DNA of 64,000 nt from Pelomonas sp. CA6 (GCF_022549225.1 NZ_JAKZFD010000003.1:186001-250000); one strand, 5' to 3'; shown: positions 8,134 through 18,538, numbered from the stretch's first letter. Notes: a model not told the origin generated them from the sequence alone. Made by a program: numbers and translations.

Positions 8134-9687
8134 ATGCGACTCCTGACCCGCCCCCTGACTCCCCCTCTGACCCTGCTCACCTTGCTGGGCGCCGGCCTGG
8201 CCCAGGCCCAGGGCAGCAGCACGCCCGCGACCCCGACCGCGACCGCGACCGATGTGCGCCCCGCCGCGCTGGAGATGAACTGGACGCCGCTGAAACTGCC
8301 CAATGGCGCCCGCGCCGCGATGCTGGGCGGCAGCTACATGGTGGCGCTGGACGAGGACTGGGGCCTGGGCCCGGCCGTCTATGGTGTGGCCAAGGGGTCC
8401 TATGGCGGCCTGTTCACCGCCGGGGTCAACCTGCAGCGGCGCTGGCGACTGGGCGCGCAGACGCATTTGGCGGCTTCCTTCTATGCCGGCGCCGGTGGTG
8501 GGGTCAGCTCCGAGCAGGTGCGTCCGGGAGGCGGCTTCATGATCCGCCCCGAGCTGAGCCTGCGCACCGAGTTCAACCAGTGGTATGCCGGCGTGGGCGT
8601 GGCCCAGGTCCGCTTCCCCAGCGGCAACATCCGTGACACGACCTGGGCCCTGACCCTGGGCCGGACGGACCGCTTCCTGAGCTTCTCTCCAGCGGAGTCT
8701 GGCCGCCCCGCGCGCGCGGGCGACCGCACCGGCATGGGCTTCGACGAGATCGCGCTCAGCGCCGGCCTGGAGAAGCCGCGCGCTTCGCGCAGCCGCACGC
8801 GTGCTGGCGATGTGCTGAGTGGTCGCAAGGGCAAGGCCGGCGCCGATCTGCGCCAGTACTTCGGCAACGGCTCCTCCTGGTGGGGCATCGAAGCCTCCGG
8901 CGCGGCCCAGGGCGGGCACGATGGCTACATGGAGATCCTCGCCAACGCGGGCCAGGACTGGCCGCTGTTCAGCGAGCGTGTGCGCGTCGGGGGCCAGCTT
9001 TCGGTGGGCCTAGGCGGCGGCGGCGACCTGGACACCGGCAGCGGCTGGCTGCTGCGCGCCGGCCCCACGCTGCGCTGGATCACCCCCTGGGGACCGACGC
9101 TGCGTCTGGACGCCGGCTTCATGAAGGCGCCGCGCGGCCATTACGAATCCAGCCAGGTGCGCCTGTCGCTGGCGCTGCCGCTGGAGGCGGCCAGCCGCAG
9201 CCTGTCCGAACCGCCGCTGGAGTCCGGCAAGGTGAGGGTGCAGCAGTGGTATCTGAGCCTGCCGCACTTCCGCAAGATGCTGTTCAAGGACGGCAGCCAG
9301 GAGTCCGTGACCGGCCTGGCGCTGGGCATGACGCGCGAATTCGGCGGCCCGCTTTATGGCGTGGCGCAGGCCGGCAGCGCGGCCTTCGGCAAGGCCGGGG
9401 CCTACTCCTTCGGCATGTTCGGCCTGGGCCTGCAGGGCCCGCGCTGGTCGGGCTGGCGCGTGGGTGCCGAGGCGCTGGCCGGCGCGGCCGGCGGCGGTGG
9501 CGTCGCGGTGGGCAGCGGCGCGGCGGCGCAGGCCGAGGCCTGGCTGCAGTGGGAAGGCCGTTCGGCCTCGGACCGCCTGCGCGTGCGCGTGGGGGCCGGC
9601 CAGTGGCGCGCGCTGGGCGGCGAGAAGCACAGCACGCCCATGGTCAACCTCAGCCTGGGCTACGCCTTCGGCGCGCTGGGCCAGTAA
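8134..9687 (+). CDS. Putative outer-membrane beta-barrel protein of unknown function
   Basis: A 517-residue protein with a signal peptide (basic start MRLLTRP, hydrophobic core, cleavage near AQAQG). The rest is rich in Gly, Ala and alternating aromatic/polar strands (e.g. GPTLRWITPWGPTLRLDAGF, NLSLGYAFGALGQ), which suggests a large beta-barrel. I do not recognise the family. It lies 31 bp after xerC on the same strand but has no obvious functional tie to it. The ATG at 8134 was chosen because it opens the signal peptide; the reading frame upstream is only shadow of xerC. Confidence 0.7.
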   Translation: MRLLTRPLTPPLTLLTLLGAGLAQAQGSSTPATPTATATDVRPAALEMNWTPLKLPNGARAAMLGGSYMVALDEDWGLGPAVYGVAKGSYGGLFTAGVNLQRRWRLGAQTHLAASFYAGAGGGVSSEQVRPGGGFMIRPELSLRTEFNQWYAGVGVAQVRFPSGNIRDTTWALTLGRTDRFLSFSPAESGRPARAGDRTGMGFDEIALSAGLEKPRASRSRTRAGDVLSGRKGKAGADLRQYFGNGSSWWGIEASGAAQGGHDGYMEILANAGQDWPLFSERVRVGGQLSVGLGGGGDLDTGSGWLLRAGPTLRWITPWGPTLRLDAGFMKAPRGHYESSQVRLSLALPLEAASRSLSEPPLESGKVRVQQWYLSLPHFRKMLFKDGSQESVTGLALGMTREFGGPLYGVAQAGSAAFGKAGAYSFGMFGLGLQGPRWSGWRVGAEALAGAAGGGGVAVGSGAAAQAEAWLQWEGRSASDRLRVRVGAGQWRALGGEKHSTPMVNLSLGYAFGALGQ

Positions 9688-9778
9688 GCGGTCGGCCGGA
9701 GCCGTCGCGAGCGCGGCCCGGCGCCGGCCGTGAGTGGCGGATGGGCCTCGCGGACCCGGCATCGCGGACAATGGCGGG

Positions 9779-10960
9779 ATGAAAGTGATTCGTCTCCGCG
9801 CGGGCAAGGACCGCTCGCTGCTGCGCCGCCACCCCTGGGTGTTCCAAGGTTCGATCGAGAAGGGCAAGGCCGATCCGGGCGAAACCGTGCGCGTGGAATC
9901 GGCCGAGGGCCGATTCCTGTGCTGGGCCTCGTTCAGCCCCAGTTCCATGATCCGCGTGCGTGCCTGGAGCTTCGACGAGGCCGAGCGCGTCGACGAGGCC
10001 TTCTTCCACGGCCGCATCGCCGCCGCGCTGGCCTTGCGCCAGCGCCTGCCCATTGCTTCCAATGCCCAGCGCCTGATCCATGGCGAGGCCGACGGCCTGC
10101 CGGGTCTGATCGTGGACCGCTACGACGACACGCTGGTGGCGCAGTTCCTGTCCGCCGGCACCGAGCGCTGGAAGTCTCTGATCGCCGACCAGCTGCTGGC
10201 CGCCACCGGCCTGACGCGGCTGTACGAGCGCTCCGATTCCGGCGTGCGCCAGCTCGAAGGCCTGGAGCCCGCCACCGGCTGGCTCCGTGGCGACGGGAAC
10301 ACCGCCGTCACCATCGCCGAGCACGAATGGAAGCTCAGCCTGGACGTGGCCGAGGGTCACAAGACCGGCTACTACCTGGACCAGCGCGACAACCGCAAGA
10401 AATTCGCCGAGCTGGTGCGCCACTACGGCTGCCAGTCGGTGCTGAACTGCTACAGCTACACCGGTGGTTTCTCCGTCGCCGCGCTGGCCGGTGGTGCGCA
10501 GCAGGTGATCAGCGTCGACTCCTCGGCGCCCGCGCTGGCGCGTGCCACCGCACACGTGGCGCTGAACGGCTTCGACGCCGAGCGCCACCAGGCGCTGGAT
10601 GCCGACGTGAACCAGACCCTGCGTGACATGCTCAAGGAAGGGCGCAGCTTCGACGCCATCGTGCTGGACCCGCCCAAGTTCGCGCCCACCGCGGCCCATG
10701 CCGAGCGCGCCGCCCGTGCCTACAAGGACATCAACCGCCTGGGCCTCAAGCTGCTCAAGCCGGGCGGCCTGCTGTTCACCTTCTCCTGCTCGGGCGGTGT
10801 CGGCCCCGAGCTCTTCCACAAGATCGTCGCCGGTGCCGGCCTGGACGCCCAGGTCGACGGCTTCATCCTCGATCGCGTCGGCGCCTCGCCCGACCACCCG
10901 CAGACCATCTGCTTCCCCGAGGGCGAGTACCTGAAGGGCTTGCTCATCCTCAAGCGGTAG
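9779..10960 (+). CDS. rlmI: 23S rRNA (cytosine-C5)-methyltransferase, RlmI family
   Basis: A 393-residue SAM-dependent methyltransferase. An N-terminal PUA-like part (VIRLRAGKDRSLLRRHPWVFQGSI) is followed by GEADGLPGLIVDRY (102-114), KTGYYLDQRDNR (195-206), a Rossmann SAM site (NCYSYTGGFSV) and DPPKF at 297-301. A conserved Cys lies in the TFSCSGGV block. RlmI methylates C1962 of 23S rRNA in E. coli. The start ATG at 9779 begins the PUA fold. A very strong hairpin follows 67 bp after the stop. Confidence 0.9.
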   Translation: MKVIRLRAGKDRSLLRRHPWVFQGSIEKGKADPGETVRVESAEGRFLCWASFSPSSMIRVRAWSFDEAERVDEAFFHGRIAAALALRQRLPIASNAQRLIHGEADGLPGLIVDRYDDTLVAQFLSAGTERWKSLIADQLLAATGLTRLYERSDSGVRQLEGLEPATGWLRGDGNTAVTIAEHEWKLSLDVAEGHKTGYYLDQRDNRKKFAELVRHYGCQSVLNCYSYTGGFSVAALAGGAQQVISVDSSAPALARATAHVALNGFDAERHQALDADVNQTLRDMLKEGRSFDAIVLDPPKFAPTAAHAERAARAYKDINRLGLKLLKPGGLLFTFSCSGGVGPELFHKIVAGAGLDAQVDGFILDRVGASPDHPQTICFPEGEYLKGLLILKR

Positions 10961-11110
10961 ATGGAGCCCCCGGCCCAGCTGGAGCCCCCGACCCAGCGGG
11001 GACGCTGGGCCGCCCCCCGCGGGGGCGGAGAGGAAGGCGGGGCGTGCCCCGCCTTCCTCTCCCGATGGGCCGGCTTGGGGCGGCCCGGCGCTCGGCCCGA
11101 AATACGGCCA
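10961..11110. repeat. G/C-rich intergenic repeat with a 16-bp perfect hairpin
   Basis: Between rlmI and the cyclopropane synthase gene lies a dense palindromic block. The main feature is a perfect 16-bp inverted repeat at 11028-11043 and 11046-11061 (GAGAGGAAGGCGGGGC and its complement) separated by two bases. Downstream, at about 11075-11090, is the string CTTGGGGCGGCCCGGCG. The same string occurs at 40790-40806 inside sdaA, so these belong to one dispersed repeat family. The hairpin lacks a U-tract but may still end rlmI transcription or stabilise its 3' end. Confidence 0.7.
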
Positions 11111-11333
11111 CGCAGCGTTGAGAGCCCCCCGGCATGAGGCCCGATGTGGCGTCGAGCCATACCCGGCGGGCTCTGAGCCCCGCACAGGGATCGGTCCGCC
11201 GCCAGCGCAGCCAGCCCACCACTCAGCCCCCCCGCCCTCAGGCACAACCCTTGCCACCTCCCCACCATTGTTGGCACATTGGCGATGCCGCCCCGCGCGC
11301 AAGCACCCGGGGCGCGAAGTCGGAGGAAACGCC

Positions 11334-12509
11334 ATGGGTTTCGATCTGGCGAAGTGGCATCCTGGCCCGGGCTCCAGCCGCTCCGGCAGCGCGCGGGAAC
11401 TGGTGAACGACTGGTTCGCGCAGGCGGATGTGCGCCTGGATGGTGAGCGACCCTGGGACCTGCAACTGCACGACGAGCGCGTGCCAGCGCGCTGGCTGGC
11501 CGGCGGCTCCATGGCCTTTGGCGAAAGCTACATGGATGGCCAGTGGTCCGCCGCGCGGCTGGACCAGTTGTTCGAACGGTTGATCCGCAGCCGCATCGCC
11601 GAACGCACGCGGCCCGTCTCGCTGCTGTGGCATGTGGCGCGCGCGCGCCTGGTGAACCTGCAGGACCCCCGTCGCGCCTGGCAGGTGGGCGAGCAGCACT
11701 ACGACCTGGGCAACGACTTCTACGCCGCGATGCTGGACGCCCGCATGGTCTACACCTGTGCCTGCTGGGAGGGCATCGAGCCCGGCGTGGCGGGCCTGGA
11801 CGCCGCGCAGGAACGCAAGCTGGACCTGGTGTGCCGCAAGCTGGACCTGCGCCCCGGCATGCGGCTGCTGGACATCGGCTGCGGCTGGGGCAGCCTGATG
11901 CGCTTTGCCGCCGAGCGCTACGGCGCCCACTGCGTCGGCGTGACCATCTCGGCCGAGCAGGCCCAGCTCGGGCGCGAGCTCTGCGCCGGGCTGCCGGTCG
12001 AATTCCGGCTGCAGGACTATCGCGAGCTGGACGAGCGCTTCGACCGCGTCGCCAGCCTGGGCATGTTCGAGCACGTGGGCCACAAGAACATGGACCACTA
12101 CATGGCGGTGGTGCGCCGCTGTCTGGCCGACGACGGGCTGTTCCTGCTCCACACCATAGGCCGCAACGACAGCGCCCATGGCACCGACCCCTGGATCCAC
12201 CGCTACATCTTCCCCAACGGCGAGCTGCCCAGCATCGCGCGCATCGGCCGGGCCTGCGAGCCGCACTTCGTCGTCGAGGATCTGCACAACTTCGGCGCCG
12301 ACTACGACCCCACGCTGATGGCCTGGCATGCCCGCTTCGAGGCCGCGTGGCCCCGCTTTGCCGACCGCCTGGGCGAGCGCTTCCACCGCATGTGGCGCTA
12401 CTACCTGCTCAGCTGCGCCGCGGCCTTCCGCGTGCGCGACACCCAGCTGTGGCAATGGGTGATGTCGCCGCGCGGCGTGCCGGGCGGCTACCGGCGCCCC
12501 GCGGGCTAG
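11334..12509 (+). CDS. cfa: Cyclopropane-fatty-acyl-phospholipid synthase family protein
   Basis: A 391-residue SAM-dependent enzyme expected to add a methylene bridge to unsaturated membrane phospholipid chains. Visible motifs are the family N-terminal AFGESYMDGQW, the QHYDLGNDFYAAML substrate block, SAM motif LLDIGCGWGSL, and GMFEHVGHKNMDHY. HTIGRNDSAHGTDPWIHRYIFPNGELPS is also family-typical. A good Shine-Dalgarno (GGAGGAA) precedes the ATG. The gene converges on an Lrp-family regulator so closely that both stops share the tetranucleotide CTAG. About 220 bp of non-repeat intergenic DNA upstream presumably holds its promoter. Confidence 0.92.
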   Translation: MGFDLAKWHPGPGSSRSGSARELVNDWFAQADVRLDGERPWDLQLHDERVPARWLAGGSMAFGESYMDGQWSAARLDQLFERLIRSRIAERTRPVSLLWHVARARLVNLQDPRRAWQVGEQHYDLGNDFYAAMLDARMVYTCACWEGIEPGVAGLDAAQERKLDLVCRKLDLRPGMRLLDIGCGWGSLMRFAAERYGAHCVGVTISAEQAQLGRELCAGLPVEFRLQDYRELDERFDRVASLGMFEHVGHKNMDHYMAVVRRCLADDGLFLLHTIGRNDSAHGTDPWIHRYIFPNGELPSIARIGRACEPHFVVEDLHNFGADYDPTLMAWHARFEAAWPRFADRLGERFHRMWRYYLLSCAAAFRVRDTQLWQWVMSPRGVPGGYRRPAG

Positions 12510-12988
12510 GGCCGGCCGGGCAGGGCGATGCGCGGGTCGAACTTGGCCCGCTTCACGCTGAAGAAGGCCTTCACGTTGCGCACGTTGGCATGCTGCGTGA
12601 ACAGGCGCTGCACCAGCCCCTGGTAGGCCGGCATGTCGGGCACCTGCAGCACCAGCACGAAGTCCGGCCCCGGCGCCACGCGCCAGCACTGCTGCACCTC
12701 CGGCGCCGCCACCGCCAGCGCCTCGAAGGCGTCCAGGTGCTCGGCGCCCTGGCGGTCCAGTGTGATCTCCACCAGCGCCGTCAGCCCGGCGCCCAGCCGG
12801 TCCGCCGACAGCAGGGCCACGCGGCGCTCGATCACCCCTTCGTCCACCAGCCGCCGCACGCGGCGCAGCGCGGTGGCGGGCGAGACATGGGCGCGCTGCG
12901 CCAGCGCCTGGTTGGACAGCGAGGCGTCCTGCTGCAGCAGCTCCAGCACCCTCAAATCGATGGGGTCCAGATTGACGGTTGATTTCAT
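12506..12988 (-). CDS. Lrp/AsnC family transcriptional regulator
   Basis: A 160-residue regulator. An N-terminal AsnC-type helix-turn-helix (LDPIDLRVLELLQQDASLSN...VSPATALRRVRRL) is followed by a RAM ligand-binding domain (ALVEITLDRQ...VLQVPDM...LFTQHANVRNVKAFFSVKRAKF). Such proteins sense amino acids and act as octamers. ATG 12988 starts the HTH directly; another in-frame ATG lies ten codons upstream. It is divergent from glmS across an AT-rich 150-bp region, so it may regulate itself and perhaps glmS, but its target is not shown by the sequence. Confidence 0.88.
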   Translation of the reverse strand: MKSTVNLDPIDLRVLELLQQDASLSNQALAQRAHVSPATALRRVRRLVDEGVIERRVALLSADRLGAGLTALVEITLDRQGAEHLDAFEALAVAAPEVQQCWRVAPGPDFVLVLQVPDMPAYQGLVQRLFTQHANVRNVKAFFSVKRAKFDPRIALPGRP

Positions 12989-13139
12989 GATTTGATGGAT
13001 TTTGAAATATTCATGCACACGGCTCGAGGTGGGGAATGATATTTCATGGATTGATAAATTCCGAAAGCTTCTTTCTGATGCTCCTGCCTAGGATGCCGCC
13101 ATTCGTGATTCACCGGGCACAGCCCCAGGAGACCTGCAT
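12989..13139. promoter_or_regulatory. AT-rich divergent control region of the Lrp-type regulator and glmS
   Basis: This short stretch is conspicuously AT-rich against its surroundings. It contains the similar strings TTTGAAATATTCATG (13009-13023) and ATGATATTTCATGG (about 13036-13049), followed by TTGATAAATTCC. Repeated AT-rich half-sites between an Lrp-family gene and its divergent neighbour are typical of autoregulatory binding. No exact promoter could be fixed. Confidence 0.4.
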
Positions 13140-15014
<1,875 letters not shown>

Positions 15015-15068
15015 GGGGCGGCGCCTCAACTGACTCAATGGAATTAAGTCTGTCGCTGAAAAACAAAG

Positions 15069-15149
15069 TCAGTCGAGACTGATCTGCTCGGTCACCAGCT
15101 TGCCCGCCTCGACTTTGAATTCCTGGCTGAACTGCCGTCTCGTCTTCAT
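15069..15149 (-). pseudogene. IS3-type transposase OrfA, N-terminal fossil
   Basis: A 26-codon reading frame MKTRRQFSQEFKVEAGKLV... preceded by GGAGAAGG matches the start of IS3-family OrfA proteins, which open with a basic HTH of the form RRxFSxEFKxEAxKLVxE. It stops at TGA after only 26 codons, and no OrfB or further OrfA sequence follows. About 10 bp upstream on that strand are 10-bp inverted arms CCGGTTTGAA/TTCAAACCGG (15159-15168, 15191-15200) that may belong to the lost element. This is a decayed insertion at the left edge of the accessory patch. Confidence 0.65.
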
Positions 15150-15330
15150 CAACCTTCTCCGGTTTGAACTTCCACCTTACCAAGGAGTCCTTCAAACCGG
15201 CAGCAGCCCACTGATCCTCCTTTGCGCCCTAACGTAGCTGAGCCGCGAGCGGCGGCTGGGCAGCCAAATGATGCTGCCGTGCAAGCCCGCTGCGGCCACC
15301 AACTCACTATGACCAATTTTCCCGCAAGCT

Positions 15331-16497
15331 TCACTGCAGGGCAGAGGCCATTTTCTCGAACGCTTGCCTGAGTTGGGTGACGAGCGCGTCGTAGATTGTG
15401 AACAGGTCAGCAGACTCTCCGGCGATGCCCAGCCTGTCAATCACTTTCGTGACGATCTGAGCCTGTTCATCCACTGACCCCAAGTGCGAGTAGGCGACCC
15501 GCAGATCGTAGAGAACAAAAAGGGGGGCTACTGTCGTGGCGGCCTCCACGGGCGACGCCATGGTGCTCTCAAGGAGTCTCTCCAGGCGTTTGAGGCTTCT
15601 AATGCCATCATGGGAGCGGTCCACCATATCGAGTGCCTTGGCAAGCGCCTTGTTGTCGAGCGACTCAAGGTAGACCTTGTTCAAGGCGTCTGCGATGTGT
15701 CGTCGCTCAGCGGGCGTGTCCACAACAGGACGCCGGATGGAGATGGCGAGGTCAAGGACCTCTTTCTCAAGGTGGGCGGCTTTCACGCCGAATTTGGCGA
15801 AGAAGGCTTCAAGAAAGCGAGATCGCTGTTCGAACAGCCTATCCTCAGGCGTTCGCTCCGTGAATATGCATTCGATCTGGCCATCGTAAAACTCAGACCC
15901 GATGGAGTGGTCTGAGGCTATGTTCTCAGACCTTAGATAGAACTGTTCGCTTTCCGGAAGAGTGGCGATATCTCCAAGCCACATAACCAATCGGCCATTT
16001 CGATTGATGCCAAACGCGATGTCAAAGTCATCTTTGCGGATCGTTCCGTACGTGCGTGAAGCGAAGTCAACGCGGTACGACGGGTGAGCGTCGTACTTAA
16101 GCAAAGCTTCCTTGTTGAAGAAGACAGGTGTTAGAAATCCAGGATCAAACTCTCGGCGCAACCCAGGGATGTAGTGATAGTCGTCTGAGTCGTACAAAAA
16201 CGGGACCTCCGTGAACCCGAAGTTTTGGTTCGTCTTCTTGCGAACGACATTGACGGCTGAGGATCGCTTCTCCAGCGCTTGTCGATGGGTCTCGATAAGC
16301 GCAAAGCGAGAGCGATCGGGCAGGAAGGTCGACTGACATGCCGGGCAGCGGAGTTGCGGGAGTCCCTCGATGTGAATGTGAACGCCCGAAACATCGTCTT
16401 CAAAGTCAAGAAACCCTAACTCAAGGTGGGTCGAGCACTTGTCGCAGTAGATGTTGCGATGCGTGCCTTCAGCGGGGAAAAGGTCACCGACGTTCAT
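15331..16497 (-). CDS. Zinc-ribbon protein of unknown function in a cassette-like context
   Basis: A 388-residue protein that I cannot assign to a named family. The N-terminus carries two CxxC knuckles (C18/C21 and C51/C54), a likely zinc ribbon. The middle is a mixed alpha/beta region. The C-terminal third is helical and contains LYDLRVAYSH with an R333-x4-H338 spacing, reminiscent of the catalytic motif of HEPN RNases; this is only a hint. The DNA is clearly AT-richer than its neighbours, with different codon use, suggesting transfer. ATG 16497 follows GTTAGGC by eight bases, as in integron cassettes. IS fossils flank the region. Confidence 0.72.
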   Translation of the reverse strand: MNVGDLFPAEGTHRNIYCDKCSTHLELGFLDFEDDVSGVHIHIEGLPQLRCPACQSTFLPDRSRFALIETHRQALEKRSSAVNVVRKKTNQNFGFTEVPFLYDSDDYHYIPGLRREFDPGFLTPVFFNKEALLKYDAHPSYRVDFASRTYGTIRKDDFDIAFGINRNGRLVMWLGDIATLPESEQFYLRSENIASDHSIGSEFYDGQIECIFTERTPEDRLFEQRSRFLEAFFAKFGVKAAHLEKEVLDLAISIRRPVVDTPAERRHIADALNKVYLESLDNKALAKALDMVDRSHDGIRSLKRLERLLESTMASPVEAATTVAPLFVLYDLRVAYSHLGSVDEQAQIVTKVIDRLGIAGESADLFTIYDALVTQLRQAFEKMASALQ

Positions 16498-16505
16498 CCT
16501 GCGAA

Positions 16506-16554
16506 GCCTAACAAATTCAGCGGACCAGCCAGCGAAGCTGGCGCACGTCCGCTG
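16506..16554 (-). other. attC-like recombination site (one conserved box, imperfect)
   Basis: Read on the minus strand, a nested hairpin (outer arms CAGCGGAC/GTCCGCTG, inner arms GCCAGC/GCTGGC) ends in AATTTGTTAGGC, eight bases before the start codon of the zinc-ribbon gene. GTTAGGC is a perfect GTTRRRY core, and the palindromic arms with unpaired bases match the layout of integron attC sites. The opposite RYYYAAC box is not recognisable, so the site is degenerate or recombined. No integrase gene is in the window. Confidence 0.5.
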
Positions 16555-16802
16555 CAATGAAGGGGAGCCACCACCGGCTTCGAGCACGAGAGCCAGTAAT
16601 CGTCAAACCGGATTTCCGCCTCAGTGGTACGGCCGGAGGGTAGGCGACCACGCCACTGGGACCTCGGCCGCCTTGGTGCAGCCAAGGCGAAGACCTCCTT
16701 CGACCGTCCGCACACCCCCGGGGCAGGGTGCCGTCTGTCAGCACTCGGTGCAGGCTGGCCGTCGGATGCTGCGGCCCGTCTCCCGCCGCGGTCTGTTTGA
16801 CG

Positions 16803-16821
16803 CTCAGCATGTCATGCTGAG
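16803..16821. promoter_or_regulatory. Perfect 19-bp palindrome upstream of the SnoaL/beta-lactamase gene
   Basis: CTCAGCATG-T-CATGCTGAG is a perfect 9+1+9 palindrome about 110 bp before the next start codon. Its size and symmetry fit a dimeric repressor or activator site. The 433-bp interval 16498-16930 otherwise holds only the attC-like site and no credible gene. Confidence 0.4.
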
Positions 16822-16930
16822 GTCGCCGCTGAACGCCCCGCCTGCGACACCATGGTCGGGCCGTCGACGGGAACAGGCGCGGCCACCGAGTCGCCGACGT
16901 GACCCCAGAACCTTTGTCCAGAGAGGACCC

Positions 16931-18439
16931 ATGAAGCGATCAACTTCGCTCTACCTAGCCGCTTGCCTCGGGCTCTGCGCCGCATCCTCCTTGGCCGCCG
17001 GGTCGGCACCCGCTGATCGGGCTGCGTTGACCCGCGAGATCGAAGCGAACGACAGCGCCCTGTTCGAGGCTTTCAACCGCTGCGCCGACCCCGTCCAACT
17101 GCAGGCGCATGCCGAGTTCTTCAGCGAGGACACGGAGTTCTATCACGACAACTCGGGCGTCACCTGGACCCGCGCGGACATGCTGGCGAGCACGGCCAAG
17201 TACGCCTGCGGCCGATACACGCGCCGCCTGGTGCCCGGCACTCTGAAAGTAGTGCCCATCCAAGGATTCGGCGCGATCGCGGAAGGCCGACACCTGTTCT
17301 GCGATATGCGCGGCGAGGCTTGCCAAGGAGAGGCCGACTTCGTCATGGTGTGGCGCCACAGCGGCGATCGCTGGGTCGTCACGCGCACGCTGAGCTTCGG
17401 TCATCGACCGGCCGCGCGCGTGGGACCGACGACGGCGCGGCTGGATGTGCCTGCCGTCCAGGGGCTGCTCAGCACACACCGGGTGGAAAGCATCTCGCTG
17501 GCGCTGCTTCGCGATGGGCACCTCGTGGCCTCCCACGCTGTGGGGCAGGCCCGTCAGGGCGTGCCCGCCACCGTTGCGACCCTGTACAACGTGGCGTCCC
17601 TCGCCAAGCCGCTCACGGCGGAGGTGGCGCTGCAACTGGCCGGCCAGGGCGTCATCTCGCTCGACGAGAACATGTCCGCGGCCTGGCGTGACCCTGACCT
17701 CGGCCAGGATTCCAGGGCCGACCAGCTGACCCCGACGTTGGCCCTCAGCCACCGTACCGGGTTCCCGAACTGGCGACAGGGGGCGCTACGGTTTGAACGA
17801 GCCCCGGGCGCCGCGTTCGGGTACTCCGGCGAGGGCTTCGAGTACCTGGCGCGCTTCATCGAGGCCAAGACCTCCACACGACTGGATGTCTGGGCCGAGC
17901 GCCTGGTGTTCGGGCCTCTGGGCATGCGGCACACGAGCTACACCCGTCAACCCTGGTTTGCCGACCGCGTTGCGCTGCCGCATGACGATCAAGGCCGGGC
18001 AATGCCACCGGACATCCGAGATCAGCCCATCGCATCCGACGACGTGTTTTCCACCCCCACGGACTACGCGATCTTCATCGAATCCCTGATGCAGGCCGGC
18101 CCCAGCCGCTTGAGGCAATTGCAGCGCACCGTGATCACGGACCGGCGCGCAGAACTCTGCAAAGCCCTGCCACCCACCGCGTGTCCCAGCGAGGCTGGCT
18201 TTGGTCTCGGCTGGGAATCATTCCTGATCGAGGGGCGCCGGTACCTGATGCACACGGGTTCCGACAAAGGGACCTTCACCTTTGCCTACTTCTCGCCGGA
18301 TACGCGGTCTGGCGCGGTGTTCTTCATGAACAGCGGCCACGGCGCTGATGTCGTGCTGCCTCTGCTACGGATGTCAGGCGCCGATCCCGCCTTCATTGAC
18401 TTCCTGGACAGGTGGGTGAGTTCGTCCGCCTCGAAGTAA
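16931..18439 (+). CDS. Secreted SnoaL-like/beta-lactamase-fold serine hydrolase fusion
   Basis: A 502-residue protein with a signal peptide (MKRSTSLYLAACLGL..., cleavage near SLAAGS). Residues 35-165 resemble a DUF4440/SnoaL-type cone domain (FNRCADPVQLQAHAEFFSEDTEFYHD). Residues 180-500 are a class C beta-lactamase/esterase fold with the SxxK nucleophile S223-L-A-K226, a YSG motif at Y298 in the Tyr position, and HTG at 441-443 replacing KTG. The HTG variant points to an esterase or D-aminopeptidase-like activity rather than a true beta-lactamase. It stands alone between mobile-element fossils. Start ATG 16931 has GAGAGGA nine bases upstream. Confidence 0.8.
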   Translation: MKRSTSLYLAACLGLCAASSLAAGSAPADRAALTREIEANDSALFEAFNRCADPVQLQAHAEFFSEDTEFYHDNSGVTWTRADMLASTAKYACGRYTRRLVPGTLKVVPIQGFGAIAEGRHLFCDMRGEACQGEADFVMVWRHSGDRWVVTRTLSFGHRPAARVGPTTARLDVPAVQGLLSTHRVESISLALLRDGHLVASHAVGQARQGVPATVATLYNVASLAKPLTAEVALQLAGQGVISLDENMSAAWRDPDLGQDSRADQLTPTLALSHRTGFPNWRQGALRFERAPGAAFGYSGEGFEYLARFIEAKTSTRLDVWAERLVFGPLGMRHTSYTRQPWFADRVALPHDDQGRAMPPDIRDQPIASDDVFSTPTDYAIFIESLMQAGPSRLRQLQRTVITDRRAELCKALPPTACPSEAGFGLGWESFLIEGRRYLMHTGSDKGTFTFAYFSPDTRSGAVFFMNSGHGADVVLPLLRMSGADPAFIDFLDRWVSSSASK

Positions 18440-18538
18440 AGCCTGCGGCCTCGCGGCCGCCGGCATGGCCAGCGGGGTCTGTCAACGGGTCAAGCGTCGG
18501 CCCGGCGCGCGAAGCCCATCAGGCCGGCACGGGACCCT

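Noticed and set aside
13020-13139. glmS ribozyme
   Set aside because: Known from Firmicutes; the short AT-rich leader does not contain its conserved core.
15235-15330. Second attC site after the zinc-ribbon gene
   Set aside because: There is an imperfect palindrome ending CGTTAGGGC, but the core box has a mismatch and the partner RYYYAAC box is absent.
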